DNA of 32,885 nt from a bacterium (lineage in GTDB: Bacteria > Patescibacteriota > Dojkabacteria > SC72). The notes below the pieces were generated by a model. That model was not told where the DNA came from and ran no database searches. It saw nothing but the letters and a program-made list of their open reading frames with translations. Made by a program: the position numbers and the translations under genes. The stretch covers positions 1 through 32,885 of the forward strand of contig JAGDCC010000009.1 of assembly GCA_017958745.1 (NCBI GenBank), in the 5' to 3' direction. Positions 1 to 9,181 of the stretch are shown here, in pieces (within the stretch, counting starts at the first letter, position 1; every line of letters begins with the position of its first letter).

Positions 1-1201
1 AAGAAGAATTACCCTCTTCAGAAGAAAGATAATCATAAGCAGAATAAACCCTCCCCTTTTCAACTTCGGATAAGTTATCCTTTTCTAAATAAACCTTAAT
101 ATTTTTCTCTTGTGCAGCAATAGATAAATCATAAAAATTAATAAATGGAACAATAGTAGAACAAACGGTAGCAATTGCCATTACAAACAAAATCTTACTA
201 ATCTGTTCTTTCTTAAAACAGTACAAAATAATGTAAACAATTTCTAAAACAATAAGAACAAAACCAAGATACCTTACAGGTGTTAGTCCGTTATAATAAA
301 CCCTCATTACAAGAGAAAATATTTCTAAAAATACAAAAGGTATAAAGAAAAGCGGTAACTTAGATCTTTTCTCTGTAAAAACATTAGACATAGTCCAAAT
401 AGGACAACCAACTACAAACAAAGATGCTAGTATTCTATAAATCTCATTGGAAGGTATTTTCCAAGTAATAAGAATCTTAGCCATATAGATATAAATAATT
501 GCAAATGCAGTAATAACTATTCCTTTTAATATGTATTTAGAAACAATCTCTGTAAGACGATACGTTTTATCTTCTTTTACACCTAATCTAGTAATAATTC
601 TTATATATTCTGGTGCATAGAAGAAGCCAAATAACAAAATCTCTGAAGCAAATATTCCGTGTTCTGCATTTCCAATTATCAAGAATGTAAATAAGAGAAC
701 AACATAAATAAGTCCATTAGCTACTATTCCGTAAATAAAAGCCATAATAATATGGTTCTGTACAACATATACTAGATACTTTTCAGAAGATAGTTTACTT
801 TTTTTAGTAAGGAAATAAAGGATAAAACAAACTAAACAGATACAACAGCAAACAATTAATCTGTATAGAAAATAATACTCATTCCCTACTTCTTTATAAA
901 GCAATATAAAAAATGCTAACGATACTAGAAAGCCCAAAATTGAGAAAAGAAACTTATGAATCTTTTTCTTACAAATGATTTCTACTAAAAATGTAATCAA
1001 AATTAATACTGCTGCTGATACATATAGAGGTAGTAATATATCTTCTAATACACGAAATAGCTTGCTCTCCGTAATCATTGAATCTAATACAACAGAGGAG
1101 AATAATGTTAATAGGTAAATTACTGTAAGTGTAATAGGATATGTCTTGTATGTATTTATCCAAGAATGAAAGAAATCTTGTATTTTCTCTTTTATGTTCA
1201 T
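1..1201 (-). CDS. DUF4153-like multi-pass membrane protein, partial (C-terminus off the left edge)
   Basis: Reading the minus strand from the ATG at 1201 gives 400 codons without a stop, running off the window. The product begins MNIKEKIQDFFHSW and has many hydrophobic segments separated by short charged loops, so it is an integral membrane protein. The stretch MRVYYNGLTPVRY near residues 315-327 resembles the YGLTPxRY signature of DUF4153 proteins, and the later YSAYDYLSSEEG also fits that family. Its biochemical role is unknown. A TATAAT box lies only 5 nt before the ATG, so the mRNA may be leaderless. A short frame at 969-1163 lies inside this gene and is a shadow. The family call is from remembered motifs, not a search. 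Confidence 0.75.
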   Translation of the reverse strand, partial: MNIKEKIQDFFHSWINTYKTYPITLTVIYLLTLFSSVVLDSMITESKLFRVLEDILLPLYVSAAVLILITFLVEIICKKKIHKFLFSILGFLVSLAFFILLYKEVGNEYYFLYRLIVCCCICLVCFILYFLTKKSKLSSEKYLVYVVQNHIIMAFIYGIVANGLIYVVLLFTFLIIGNAEHGIFASEILLFGFFYAPEYIRIITRLGVKEDKTYRLTEIVSKYILKGIVITAFAIIYIYMAKILITWKIPSNEIYRILASLFVVGCPIWTMSNVFTEKRSKLPLFFIPFVFLEIFSLVMRVYYNGLTPVRYLGFVLIVLEIVYIILYCFKKEQISKILFVMAIATVCSTIVPFINFYDLSIAAQEKNIKVYLEKDNLSEVEKGRVYSAYDYLSSEEGNSS

Positions 1202-1206
1202 AGTTG

Positions 1207-1212
1207 ATTATA
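1207..1212 (-). promoter_or_regulatory. -10 box (TATAAT) 5 nt before the DUF4153-like start
   Basis: A perfect TATAAT on the minus strand is followed by CAACT and then the ATG. The -35 position holds only a weak TGGTAA. The spacing leaves no room for a Shine-Dalgarno site if transcription starts at the usual distance. Confidence 0.5.
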
Positions 1213-1310
1213 ATGTATTATCTTTTGTATTACCATATGATAACACTCTCTTCTCTGTACAATTATTGTTCTAGCTTGTTTTTTTTATCAGTTAATATAA
1301 AATACTACTT

Positions 1311-1643
1311 ATGAAAAGATACTATTTAGCAATTATTCCGATATTATTAATCATTGGGTATTTTGTTTTAACTACAGAATACGATAATAGTATTATCGGG
1401 AAATGGAAAGCAATGGAAACTAATGATGAGTACTACTATATTTTTAATGAAGATAAAACATGTTCCTATGAGATGAAGGTTGCTAGATTAGACTGTTCTT
1501 ATGAGATAGATGATACAACACTGACAATTTTGTACGATGGAAATGAATCCGCAAATGCATACAAATATCGTTTTGATAAGCACACACTCGTTATTACAGA
1601 TAACAATGGTAAGGATAATAAATTTACTTTAGAAAAAGAATAA
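1311..1643 (+). CDS. Small secreted or membrane-anchored lipocalin-like protein, 110 aa
   Basis: The first 20 or so residues are a signal peptide or anchor (MKRYYLAIIPILLIIGYFVL). The rest is a compact beta-rich domain: a GKWK motif (residues 30-33), then YYYIFNEDKTCSYEM, DCSYEID and TLTILYDG strands. That order (GxW, then F.xDxT, then paired strands) is typical of small lipocalin-like or DUF5640-like proteins of gut bacteria. Two cysteines (near 50 and 61) could form a disulfide outside the cell. The gene diverges from the DUF4153-like gene and converges on the giant surface protein, with only 37 nt between stop codons. Function unknown; the family is a suggestion. Confidence 0.6.
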   Translation: MKRYYLAIIPILLIIGYFVLTTEYDNSIIGKWKAMETNDEYYYIFNEDKTCSYEMKVARLDCSYEIDDTTLTILYDGNESANAYKYRFDKHTLVITDNNGKDNKFTLEKE

Positions 1644-1680
1644 ATTTTCCTCTTTATTATTACTAGTCGTTTATTAATTC

Positions 1681-4600
1681 TTAATGAATTAATTCCTCTC
1701 TGAATGCTGTAATTAGCTCATCATCTGTCATCTCACCTGGGCCTGGAGTATATTCTCTATATTTATAGTAGTTATAAATATCTGCATTTGTTGGATAAGA
1801 TTTATACATAGACTCAAATCTTGGGTTGATACTAGAACCACTTAAATAATCATGGAAACGTGTACGATTCGTAAGACCGTAGTAGTATGATAATTCATAG
1901 TCTCTCAATCTATCTTCCTCACTAACACCAAGAAGTCCTTCTAAGAAATATGCTAGTGTACCTGTTCTGTCTGTACCTATTGTACAGTGGAAGTAGATAC
2001 TATCATGGTTCTCAACAACATATTCCATAACCTTTCTTAAAGCCATCTTAAGAGTATCATAATTGTCAGAATGGTTAGAATTACAATGATCTGACGAATC
2101 AGCCTCAGTTGGTAAGTAAGTTGTTGCAATTGGATTAATATGGTAATTTTTAATTACAATATCCTGCCAGCTTTGATTTGTACCTATATCGTAATAAGCC
2201 ATCTTATATGTTTGATTTCCATCACCATTTCCTCTTAAGTCTATCTCTCTTGTAACACCTAACTTGGTTAAGTCTGAAACACCAGTAGAAGATGTTATCT
2301 GCGCACCTCTATAAAGTCTGCCATAATCTATTGTTCCTGTGACAGTATTACCTGTATCTATATCTGTATAACTTACTGACAGGCCACCTAAATCACGAAG
2401 ATTTCTTACATCTGTCTTAAGTGTCCTTCTCTCACCTGTTGCAGTAACAACACCATATTTAGTACTGTCTGATTGAGATTCCCAATAATATGTCTGACCT
2501 GGAATCATGTTGTAAATTACTCCATCTTCTGATGTTGTATATGTTACAAGACTGCCTACCTGGTTATTATCATACAAGTAGACATCTAAATCATCTGGAA
2601 GACCTGTATCAAACTCTTTAGGCTGATCACAATATGTTCCAGCACCAGGTGATGTACAAGTATTTGCTCCATTACACTGAGAGCAATTATTGTCTGAGAA
2701 ATTAGTACTCATACTACTATAGAATAATGCATGTCTATCATCATAATTTGCACTATTGTTAGATGGATCTGTAGAATCTGTAGTAATCCATGTACTTATA
2801 TTGTTAAAGTAATATGCCATAGCATCACTATTAATATCGTGAGTTACAGGTGTATATGATGATATAAATGACCATTTAGCATAATATGTTACAGTATCTG
2901 CAACTGTTGGTGTTATAGATGTAAATGCATTTTGCTTATTAGAATCAGTATACCAACCATCAAAATGATAAACTCCATTTGTTGGCGTCGGTAAATCATT
3001 CGCTGTAAGTGTATCGTTAAGATCAACTTCTACATAATTTGGTGTCACTTCTCCATCTCCTGCATTCAAGTCAATATGATACTTAGTTGATGCCAATGTA
3101 TAGTACAAAGTGTAGTAAGCACCATCTGTACCAGTCTGTCTTGTAGAACCAGTTTCTATTCCTGTTGTTTCATTTATCTTATTGAAATCATTAACAGCTT
3201 TTTGGCTAGAATGAACACCTTTGATTATTCCATCGAATATAGAATATGTAGTTGAGGAATCAACACCATAATAGTTCGCATTCTGGATAACAGGACTTGT
3301 TACATCATAAGCATTATTCTTTGTACCAATAACTAATGTTCCTTTGCTATAAACAGCCGCTGAATTATCAGAGGAAGAGGTAACTGTACCTCCTAATATC
3401 GTAGCAGAAGCTCCAGCATTACCAACTTGAATAGCACCATAACCTTTTGCATCTGTTACATGAGTCGCAGTTTGTGTAACTGTACCACCATACATCGTCA
3501 ATGATGAACCATTAGTTGCATTCAAGATAGTAGAACGAATAGCACAAGAAGATGTAATAGTTCCACTATAAACATTTACAGTTCCTGAATTATAAATAGC
3601 TCCTCTATCACCAGTATTTTCTATTGTTGCATCAATAACATTAATTACACCAGTAGAAGCAGCTTCTAATGTTGCAAGACCACTAGTATTACAAGTATAT
3701 GTTCCATTTTTAACTGTTAGCGTTCCACCATTTGCATAGATAAGATTACCTGTTGTACTACTACCACAAGATATTCTATGACCATTACCATTAACAACAG
3801 CATTCCTACCATCGGAGACAGTAGCTCTACCAGAAGGATTCGTAATATCTTGGAGTATCCTTACTTCTGTTTCTACACCTGTTGTTGGTACAGCAGCCAA
3901 TGCAGCATAGATAGTTGTGTAGTATGTTGTACCTATTGCAGCCACATCATTAGCTCCTGCCCATACAGCAACATATACTTCATCAGAAGTAATAGTCTTC
4001 GTAGTATCAAGAGGTGTTGTTGTAACATCATTTCCATCATGATAATACCATCTATCAAATGTATAACCAGATTTGACTGGATCTGTGGGTAAATCACTTG
4101 GATCGATAGTTGAATTAACATCAACCTCAATTTCTTTAACAATAGTATCACCATCTTTGAATGTCACTTTATGAGAATTTACAAAAGAAGCTTGTACTGT
4201 TTGTGTTGAACCAGATACACTACCAGTTATTGTTAATGTAACGGTACCTAAATCCTCTCCGTAAACGGTACCATTAGAAACAGTTGCAATATTTGTGTCG
4301 CTAGAAGAGATTGTATAACTCTCCACAGTTCCACCACCTGTTGCACTAACTGTTATCTGCCCTGTACTGCCAAGCATAATTCTCAAAGGACTTGGATTTG
4401 TTGTAATAGTAGCTATAGCAATAGTTTCATCCCAGCTTGCAATAACATTTATATTTCCGGTTACTTGTGTAGAAGATGTAAATGCTAGCATTGTATTTTC
4501 TATCGTCCAACCTTTAAATATATAATTTGTCTTCGTTGCTGTTGGCATAGATGCACCTAATGAAGAACCACCCATAACATCACGTGTAAACAGTACTGTT

Positions 4601-7600
4601 TGTCCATCTGCATCTAAGAATGTCACTCTATACATTGTATAGTTACCAACTGTAACAGCAACTGTCCTCGTAGCACCAGATTTACTACCAGTAATTGTTA
4701 TATCTGTTGTACCTGCAGCAACACCTGTCACTTCTCCATTGGCATCTACTGTTGCAATACTGCTATTTACAGGAGTATATGTGCAACTCTCTACTGTATC
4801 ACCTTGTACTGTAGCACTTAATGTAATCTGTCCTGTATTTCCTATACCTATTTCAATTGGACTTGGACTTGTTGTTAATGTTGCATAAGTAACCTTTTCA
4901 GCCCAATTTGCTATTACATTCAAATCTCCTATTACTTGAGTAGAAGATGTAAATGTCAACATCGTATTCTCTATTGTCCACGAATCAAATACATAGTTAC
5001 TATTAATATTCGTTGGATTAGATGGCATATTAGCACCTAATGATGAACCACTTGCAACATTACGTGTATAAATCTCTGTCTGACCATCAGAATCTAAGAA
5101 TGTTACTGTAAACATATCTGGAGTTACAGTAACAGTTACTGTTCTTGTATCACCAGATTTACTACCTGTTATAGTGATTGTTGCAGTACCAACATCAACA
5201 CCTGTTACCGCTCCATTTGCATCTACTGTAGCAACAGTTGTATCACTAGAAGAGTATGTTACAGACTCTAAATCTGTTCCTGTTATTGCAATAGTCTCAC
5301 TATCATTAACCTCTACACTCAAAGTACTTGCTATAGTTGCATTACTGATACTTTGTACCCATCTTGCATAAGCATTGATAAGTCTATCTACAGTAGTAGA
5401 ACTTGTTATTTGAGTATTTCCATCATACCAACCATCAAAATAGTAATCTGTCTTAGTTGGATCAGATGGCATGTCACCACCAATAGTACTACCATTATTA
5501 ACAGTAATATAGAACATATTATCACCATTCTCAGGATAGAAATTTACCTTATAAGTAGGAGAATATAAGTAAGTAGAATAATATGTATCACCCTCTACAT
5601 CTATTGTACTATCAACAAAATTAATACCTGTAGGTGTAGTTACAGTACTTACACTAATAGCTCTAGAATTGTTATATGATTCAAAGATACCATCATACAC
5701 AGAGATAGTAGTTGTAGTACTTTGTAAGCCATACTCTTTTCCACGCATAACTGGAGTAGATATATCTATATTTCCATCATCATCACCAATATACATTGTT
5801 CCATTATTAACAACAGCATTAAAGTTCTTAGAAACGATAGTTCCACCTGTGATATACATTGTACCGCTGTAATTATGTAGTGTACCTCTCAAATTCGCAG
5901 AATCACTTGATTGACTATACAAATAGGCAGTACCACTTATTTCTACTGTTGCACCATAGTTGTTATAAATAGCCTGTGCCTTTTGTGAATTAGATGTTGT
6001 AATACTACCACCAGACATTGTCAAAAGAGCCGTAGAATTATTTACCGTACCATTATTAATAGCTGCTTGATTAGCAGAACATGTAACTGTACCACCAGTC
6101 ATTTCGATATTTCCTTCATTTTGAATAGCATTAGTCGTTCCAGTAGAACTAATAACAGCACCATCTTTTATATACAAAGTACCTTTTTTACCACTAGCTT
6201 TATTTATTTTAATAGCAGCATAACTACCTGTATTGTTAATAGTTCCATTTCTAACTTCTAATTTTGCACCATCAGTACCTCCACCAGCTACTGTAAAGAG
6301 AATCGCTTCATTTCCACTAATAGTGTATTGATTTAGATTAAGATCTACATACTTCGTATTTGGAATAGTTATCACATCTGCAGATGCTAATGTGAGGTTT
6401 TTTAATATTTTTACCTCAGTCTTAACACCAGTAGCAGGAACACTAGCGATAGCATCCGCAAGGGTTGTATAACCAACACCATTCACCTCAGCTGCATAAT
6501 CTGCAACTTCCCATTGAGCATAAACTGTAAAATTACTATTAACAGGATCATTTTCTGTAAAACGTGTAGTAAGATCACTTAAATACCATCCCGTAAAATA
6601 TTTTCCACTCCATGTTGGTACTGGCAATGGATCTATTGTATCTCCATTATCAACAACAACATCAATGTAATCTTCTCCTTCGACTTCACCTCCATTAGCA
6701 TCAAATCTAACTGTCTTTGTCAATAATGATATCCACTTTGCATGTAATGTCATATCACTAGTTACAATAGTAGATGTTGTTACAGGATTAGAATATGTAC
6801 AATTATTATTAACACATGTGTAATCTGCATACCAACCATCAAAGGTGTGATGTTCAAGAGTAGGATCTGTAGGGAAAGCACCTATCGTATAACCGTTATA
6901 CCTTTTAATACTATCAACACTGCTTCCACCATGAGAATTAAATGTAATTGTATACCTTTCTTCATTAATGTAACCTTCTAAAGCACTAATAGGAATCTCA
7001 ATAACAGGACGAACCATATTTTCACTATTTGCTCCTGTATCAGGAGTATTTACAGTTAAACCACTTGTCTGTATACGATAGTATTTATTACCACTCATTT
7101 CTAACCATATACCTGCCCTACCTAGATCCTCAGATTGGAATCTAGAATTTTCGAGTAAATATTCACAATTATTTAGGTAATGCGCAACTGTAGTATCAGG
7201 ACCACATGATTCATGTAAATCGTCTAAAGTAAGAAATCTAGATACTTTTCCGTTACCATCAAAATCAGCAAGTTTCGGATTATCCCACAAAGTAGAAGTT
7301 GGAAGATAAGTCTGTGCATCTACATAAGGATAAGACCCAATATCATTCTTAACCTTAGGTGGTATACCTACCCTTCCATCGGCATCAAAACTTGTATAAT
7401 AAACTAGAACAACAGAATTTTCACTTCCGGAATTTTCCTTCTCCCTTATAAAGTAAAATCTTTCTGTATACTTTCCATTTGTATAAGGATCCCCTGGGTT
7501 GTAAACACCATCATAATCAACATCACAATCAAATGCATCACCCGCTTTCGGATCATCATTTTCAACAGTAGTTCCATATGTAATAGGATCATTTAAAGCA

Positions 7601-8055
7601 TAAACATTAGATATTCTACAACCATGTCCACTAGTTGTATTACATGTTTCCTTATGTAAATCTGTATCGTTAGTTACTTTCTTACAAACAATCTTCGACC
7701 AATGAGCATAAAATGTAATATTAGATGTAATAGTTATAGAAGAACTTACTTTAGTACCATTAGTTGGATCTGTATACCACCCCATAAAATTATGATCTGC
7801 TAATGTAGGTGTTGTGAGATCAGACCCCATCTGCTCATTATAGTGTTTATTTACAGTAGAAGTTGTGCCAGAACCATCATTTAAAGCAAGAGTAACAACA
7901 AAATTAGTAGATGGATCCAAGACAGTTAAATTAACCGTTGTACTTACAGTTGATTTATAAATTGCAAGGGTATCATTTGTTCTAACAAAAAGACAACATA
8001 TAAAAAGTATTAAGCTTACAATCAAAAATTTTATTTTGTTATTCTTAATCCTCAT
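1681..8055 (-). CDS. Giant secreted repeat protein (InlB-type repeats, Ig domains, two beta-helices) with C-terminal tyrosine-phosphatase domain, 2124 aa
   Basis: Signal peptide 1-31 ends in LA before IYKST, like the TasA-like proteins of this operon. In order: InlB/Listeria-Bacteroides-type repeat (51-120); a Cys-containing domain of unknown type ending RPVIEIPISAL (121-365); two InlB-type repeats (366-515); a right-handed beta-helix-like region (519-830); an InlB-type repeat (833-900); three bacterial Ig domains alternating with three InlB-type repeats (901-1366); a second beta-helix-like region (1367-1660) and InlB-type repeat (1661-1729); a Cys cluster (1791-1809); an Fn3-like linker; and a PF13350-type tyrosine phosphatase (about 1875-2095). 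The phosphatase shows NLRDLGG (1885-1891), GRLYRGAQ, DLRG and HCTIGTDRTG, with nucleophile Cys2024 and Arg2030. No LPXTG or C-terminal membrane anchor is visible. Last gene of the fibre operon. Substrate and attachment are unknown; export and phosphatase fold are well supported. Confidence 0.88.
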   Translation of the reverse strand: MRIKNNKIKFLIVSLILFICCLFVRTNDTLAIYKSTVSTTVNLTVLDPSTNFVVTLALNDGSGTTSTVNKHYNEQMGSDLTTPTLADHNFMGWYTDPTNGTKVSSSITITSNITFYAHWSKIVCKKVTNDTDLHKETCNTTSGHGCRISNVYALNDPITYGTTVENDDPKAGDAFDCDVDYDGVYNPGDPYTNGKYTERFYFIREKENSGSENSVVLVYYTSFDADGRVGIPPKVKNDIGSYPYVDAQTYLPTSTLWDNPKLADFDGNGKVSRFLTLDDLHESCGPDTTVAHYLNNCEYLLENSRFQSEDLGRAGIWLEMSGNKYYRIQTSGLTVNTPDTGANSENMVRPVIEIPISALEGYINEERYTITFNSHGGSSVDSIKRYNGYTIGAFPTDPTLEHHTFDGWYADYTCVNNNCTYSNPVTTSTIVTSDMTLHAKWISLLTKTVRFDANGGEVEGEDYIDVVVDNGDTIDPLPVPTWSGKYFTGWYLSDLTTRFTENDPVNSNFTVYAQWEVADYAAEVNGVGYTTLADAIASVPATGVKTEVKILKNLTLASADVITIPNTKYVDLNLNQYTISGNEAILFTVAGGGTDGAKLEVRNGTINNTGSYAAIKINKASGKKGTLYIKDGAVISSTGTTNAIQNEGNIEMTGGTVTCSANQAAINNGTVNNSTALLTMSGGSITTSNSQKAQAIYNNYGATVEISGTAYLYSQSSDSANLRGTLHNYSGTMYITGGTIVSKNFNAVVNNGTMYIGDDDGNIDISTPVMRGKEYGLQSTTTTISVYDGIFESYNNSRAISVSTVTTPTGINFVDSTIDVEGDTYYSTYLYSPTYKVNFYPENGDNMFYITVNNGSTIGGDMPSDPTKTDYYFDGWYDGNTQITSSTTVDRLINAYARWVQSISNATIASTLSVEVNDSETIAITGTDLESVTYSSSDTTVATVDANGAVTGVDVGTATITITGSKSGDTRTVTVTVTPDMFTVTFLDSDGQTEIYTRNVASGSSLGANMPSNPTNINSNYVFDSWTIENTMLTFTSSTQVIGDLNVIANWAEKVTYATLTTSPSPIEIGIGNTGQITLSATVQGDTVESCTYTPVNSSIATVDANGEVTGVAAGTTDITITGSKSGATRTVAVTVGNYTMYRVTFLDADGQTVLFTRDVMGGSSLGASMPTATKTNYIFKGWTIENTMLAFTSSTQVTGNINVIASWDETIAIATITTNPSPLRIMLGSTGQITVSATGGGTVESYTISSSDTNIATVSNGTVYGEDLGTVTLTITGSVSGSTQTVQASFVNSHKVTFKDGDTIVKEIEVDVNSTIDPSDLPTDPVKSGYTFDRWYYHDGNDVTTTPLDTTKTITSDEVYVAVWAGANDVAAIGTTYYTTIYAALAAVPTTGVETEVRILQDITNPSGRATVSDGRNAVVNGNGHRISCGSSTTGNLIYANGGTLTVKNGTYTCNTSGLATLEAASTGVINVIDATIENTGDRGAIYNSGTVNVYSGTITSSCAIRSTILNATNGSSLTMYGGTVTQTATHVTDAKGYGAIQVGNAGASATILGGTVTSSSDNSAAVYSKGTLVIGTKNNAYDVTSPVIQNANYYGVDSSTTYSIFDGIIKGVHSSQKAVNDFNKINETTGIETGSTRQTGTDGAYYTLYYTLASTKYHIDLNAGDGEVTPNYVEVDLNDTLTANDLPTPTNGVYHFDGWYTDSNKQNAFTSITPTVADTVTYYAKWSFISSYTPVTHDINSDAMAYYFNNISTWITTDSTDPSNNSANYDDRHALFYSSMSTNFSDNNCSQCNGANTCTSPGAGTYCDQPKEFDTGLPDDLDVYLYDNNQVGSLVTYTTSEDGVIYNMIPGQTYYWESQSDSTKYGVVTATGERRTLKTDVRNLRDLGGLSVSYTDIDTGNTVTGTIDYGRLYRGAQITSSTGVSDLTKLGVTREIDLRGNGDGNQTYKMAYYDIGTNQSWQDIVIKNYHINPIATTYLPTEADSSDHCNSNHSDNYDTLKMALRKVMEYVVENHDSIYFHCTIGTDRTGTLAYFLEGLLGVSEEDRLRDYELSYYYGLTNRTRFHDYLSGSSINPRFESMYKSYPTNADIYNYYKYREYTPGPGEMTDDELITAFREELIH

Positions 8056-8090
8056 GTTGCATCTCTTGCGACTTAGGTCATATTAATATA

Positions 8091-8561
8091 TTAACTTCCT
8101 ACAATCTGTTCTGCAATAACATTCACACTAACGGCTTGATTACTAACAACAGTAGCTCCATTTAAGCCTCTAAATGTCAATGTATGTGTATTTGTTTTCG
8201 TTTGAGCATTATGCAGAATAGTACCAGCATTAGGAAAGGTAACAGATCCATTAGATACAGGTGGATAAGTTTCACCATCTATTGATACTTCCACTCCAGA
8301 AGGAAGATTACTAACAACTATAGAATATTTTGCATCTACTTCGGATTCACTTTTAACATTTAATGTATATGTAGAAGTAGATAGTTCTGGAACAAGAGTA
8401 AGATTATTATTAACACCTGTTTGCTCCAAAGTAATACTCCAATCTGCAGATGTCACAGACGATTCGCTATTCCTTTGCTTTTTAAATAAAGAAAAAGATA
8501 CAGGTATAGCAAATAATACAAGACATACAATTAGCAAAATAACTTTTGTTTTCTTATCCAT
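8091..8561 (-). CDS. TasA/camelysin-like fibre protein (second subunit), 156 aa
   Basis: N-terminal signal peptide MDKKTKVILLIVCLVLFAIP followed by VSFSLFKKQRNSE, similar in form to SipW-processed TasA-family signal peptides. The mature part is a beta-strand-rich domain with the ADWSITLE motif just after the cleavage region, matching AAWTVAF in the first TasA-like protein of the operon. It ends AEQIVGS, close to the AKQTVGSGS end of that protein. It lies 20 nt after the signal-peptidase gene and 35 nt before the giant gene, and no clear Shine-Dalgarno precedes its ATG, so translation may be coupled. Probably a minor subunit, adaptor or anchor of the fibre; that role is inferred from context. 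Confidence 0.72.
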   Translation of the reverse strand: MDKKTKVILLIVCLVLFAIPVSFSLFKKQRNSESSVTSADWSITLEQTGVNNNLTLVPELSTSTYTLNVKSESEVDAKYSIVVSNLPSGVEVSIDGETYPPVSNGSVTFPNAGTILHNAQTKTNTHTLTFRGLNGATVVSNQAVSVNVIAEQIVGS

Positions 8562-8581
8562 TATTTCAGTACATTACACAA

Positions 8582-9181
8582 TTAATTATTCTTTTTTTTG
8601 CGAGCCTTCTTCACCCTCTTATTATTTTTCTTTTCTTTAACTTCTTCTATTTCCTCTTCTAATTCTTCTGTTTCTTCTTCAAGTTTAGCTAGAATTGAAT
8701 CATCTTCTTCAATATCACTCTTTTCAGCTTCTTTTTCCTCTTTATCTACACTATCAAAATAACAACTAAACAGATATAAAGATAATAGTACACAAACAAT
8801 AGCATACTTATATCTAATAATAATATTTAAGATACCACCACAGATAATAACTTTTCCAACAATGGCACCTTCATAGATTTCAACATCTGGTGTGTCGTTA
8901 GCATCACCTTTTGTTGTAACTAAGCTACCATTTTTCTTAATAATTCTGTGTGTAATAAATCCATCTCCACTAGTAAATGTAACAACATCACCTACGTTAT
9001 ATTTCTTCTTTCTAAATATCAAAATGTAATCACCGACATGGATTTGCTCTTCCATTGAGCCGGTTTTAACATTATATATTTCTATCTTATCTGTAACCCT
9101 TAAAGCAAAATATACTAATAATAGTGCAATAATAGCTACAAACAATACATTAACTATAAAATCAAATATTTTTTTAGTCAT
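8582..9181 (-). CDS. sipW: SipW-like (ER-type) signal peptidase I with long charged tail, 199 aa
   Basis: Membrane serine protease that would remove signal peptides from the TasA-like exported proteins encoded beside it. Numbered from the ATG at 9181: membrane segment about 5-27; catalytic Ser42 in KTGSMEE; VGDYILI and NVGDVVTF strands; His78 in ITHRI, where Lys sits in ordinary bacterial enzymes; TKGDANDTPD with candidate third residues Asp93 and Asp99; second membrane segment about 123-145; then some 55 residues rich in Glu and Lys, probably a cytoplasmic coiled coil. An in-frame ATG lies at 9196, but the 9181 ATG has AGAAGG at the right distance and overlaps the upstream stop region by 8 nt. 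The acidic/basic tail is longer than in Bacillus SipW as I recall it. Confidence 0.88.
   Translation of the reverse strand: MTKKIFDFIVNVLFVAIIALLLVYFALRVTDKIEIYNVKTGSMEEQIHVGDYILIFRKKKYNVGDVVTFTSGDGFITHRIIKKNGSLVTTKGDANDTPDVEIYEGAIVGKVIICGGILNIIIRYKYAIVCVLLSLYLFSCYFDSVDKEEKEAEKSDIEEDDSILAKLEEETEELEEEIEEVKEKKNNKRVKKARKKKNN

Noticed and set aside
1674-1692. TTAATTC/GAATTAA hairpin as terminator between convergent genes
   Set aside because: Only 7 A-T-rich pairs, overlapping the stop codon of the giant gene, and no U-run; too weak to call.
1681-1760. Sortase anchor at the end of the giant protein
   Set aside because: No LPXTG-like motif, no final hydrophobic segment; the tail after the phosphatase is acidic and soluble.
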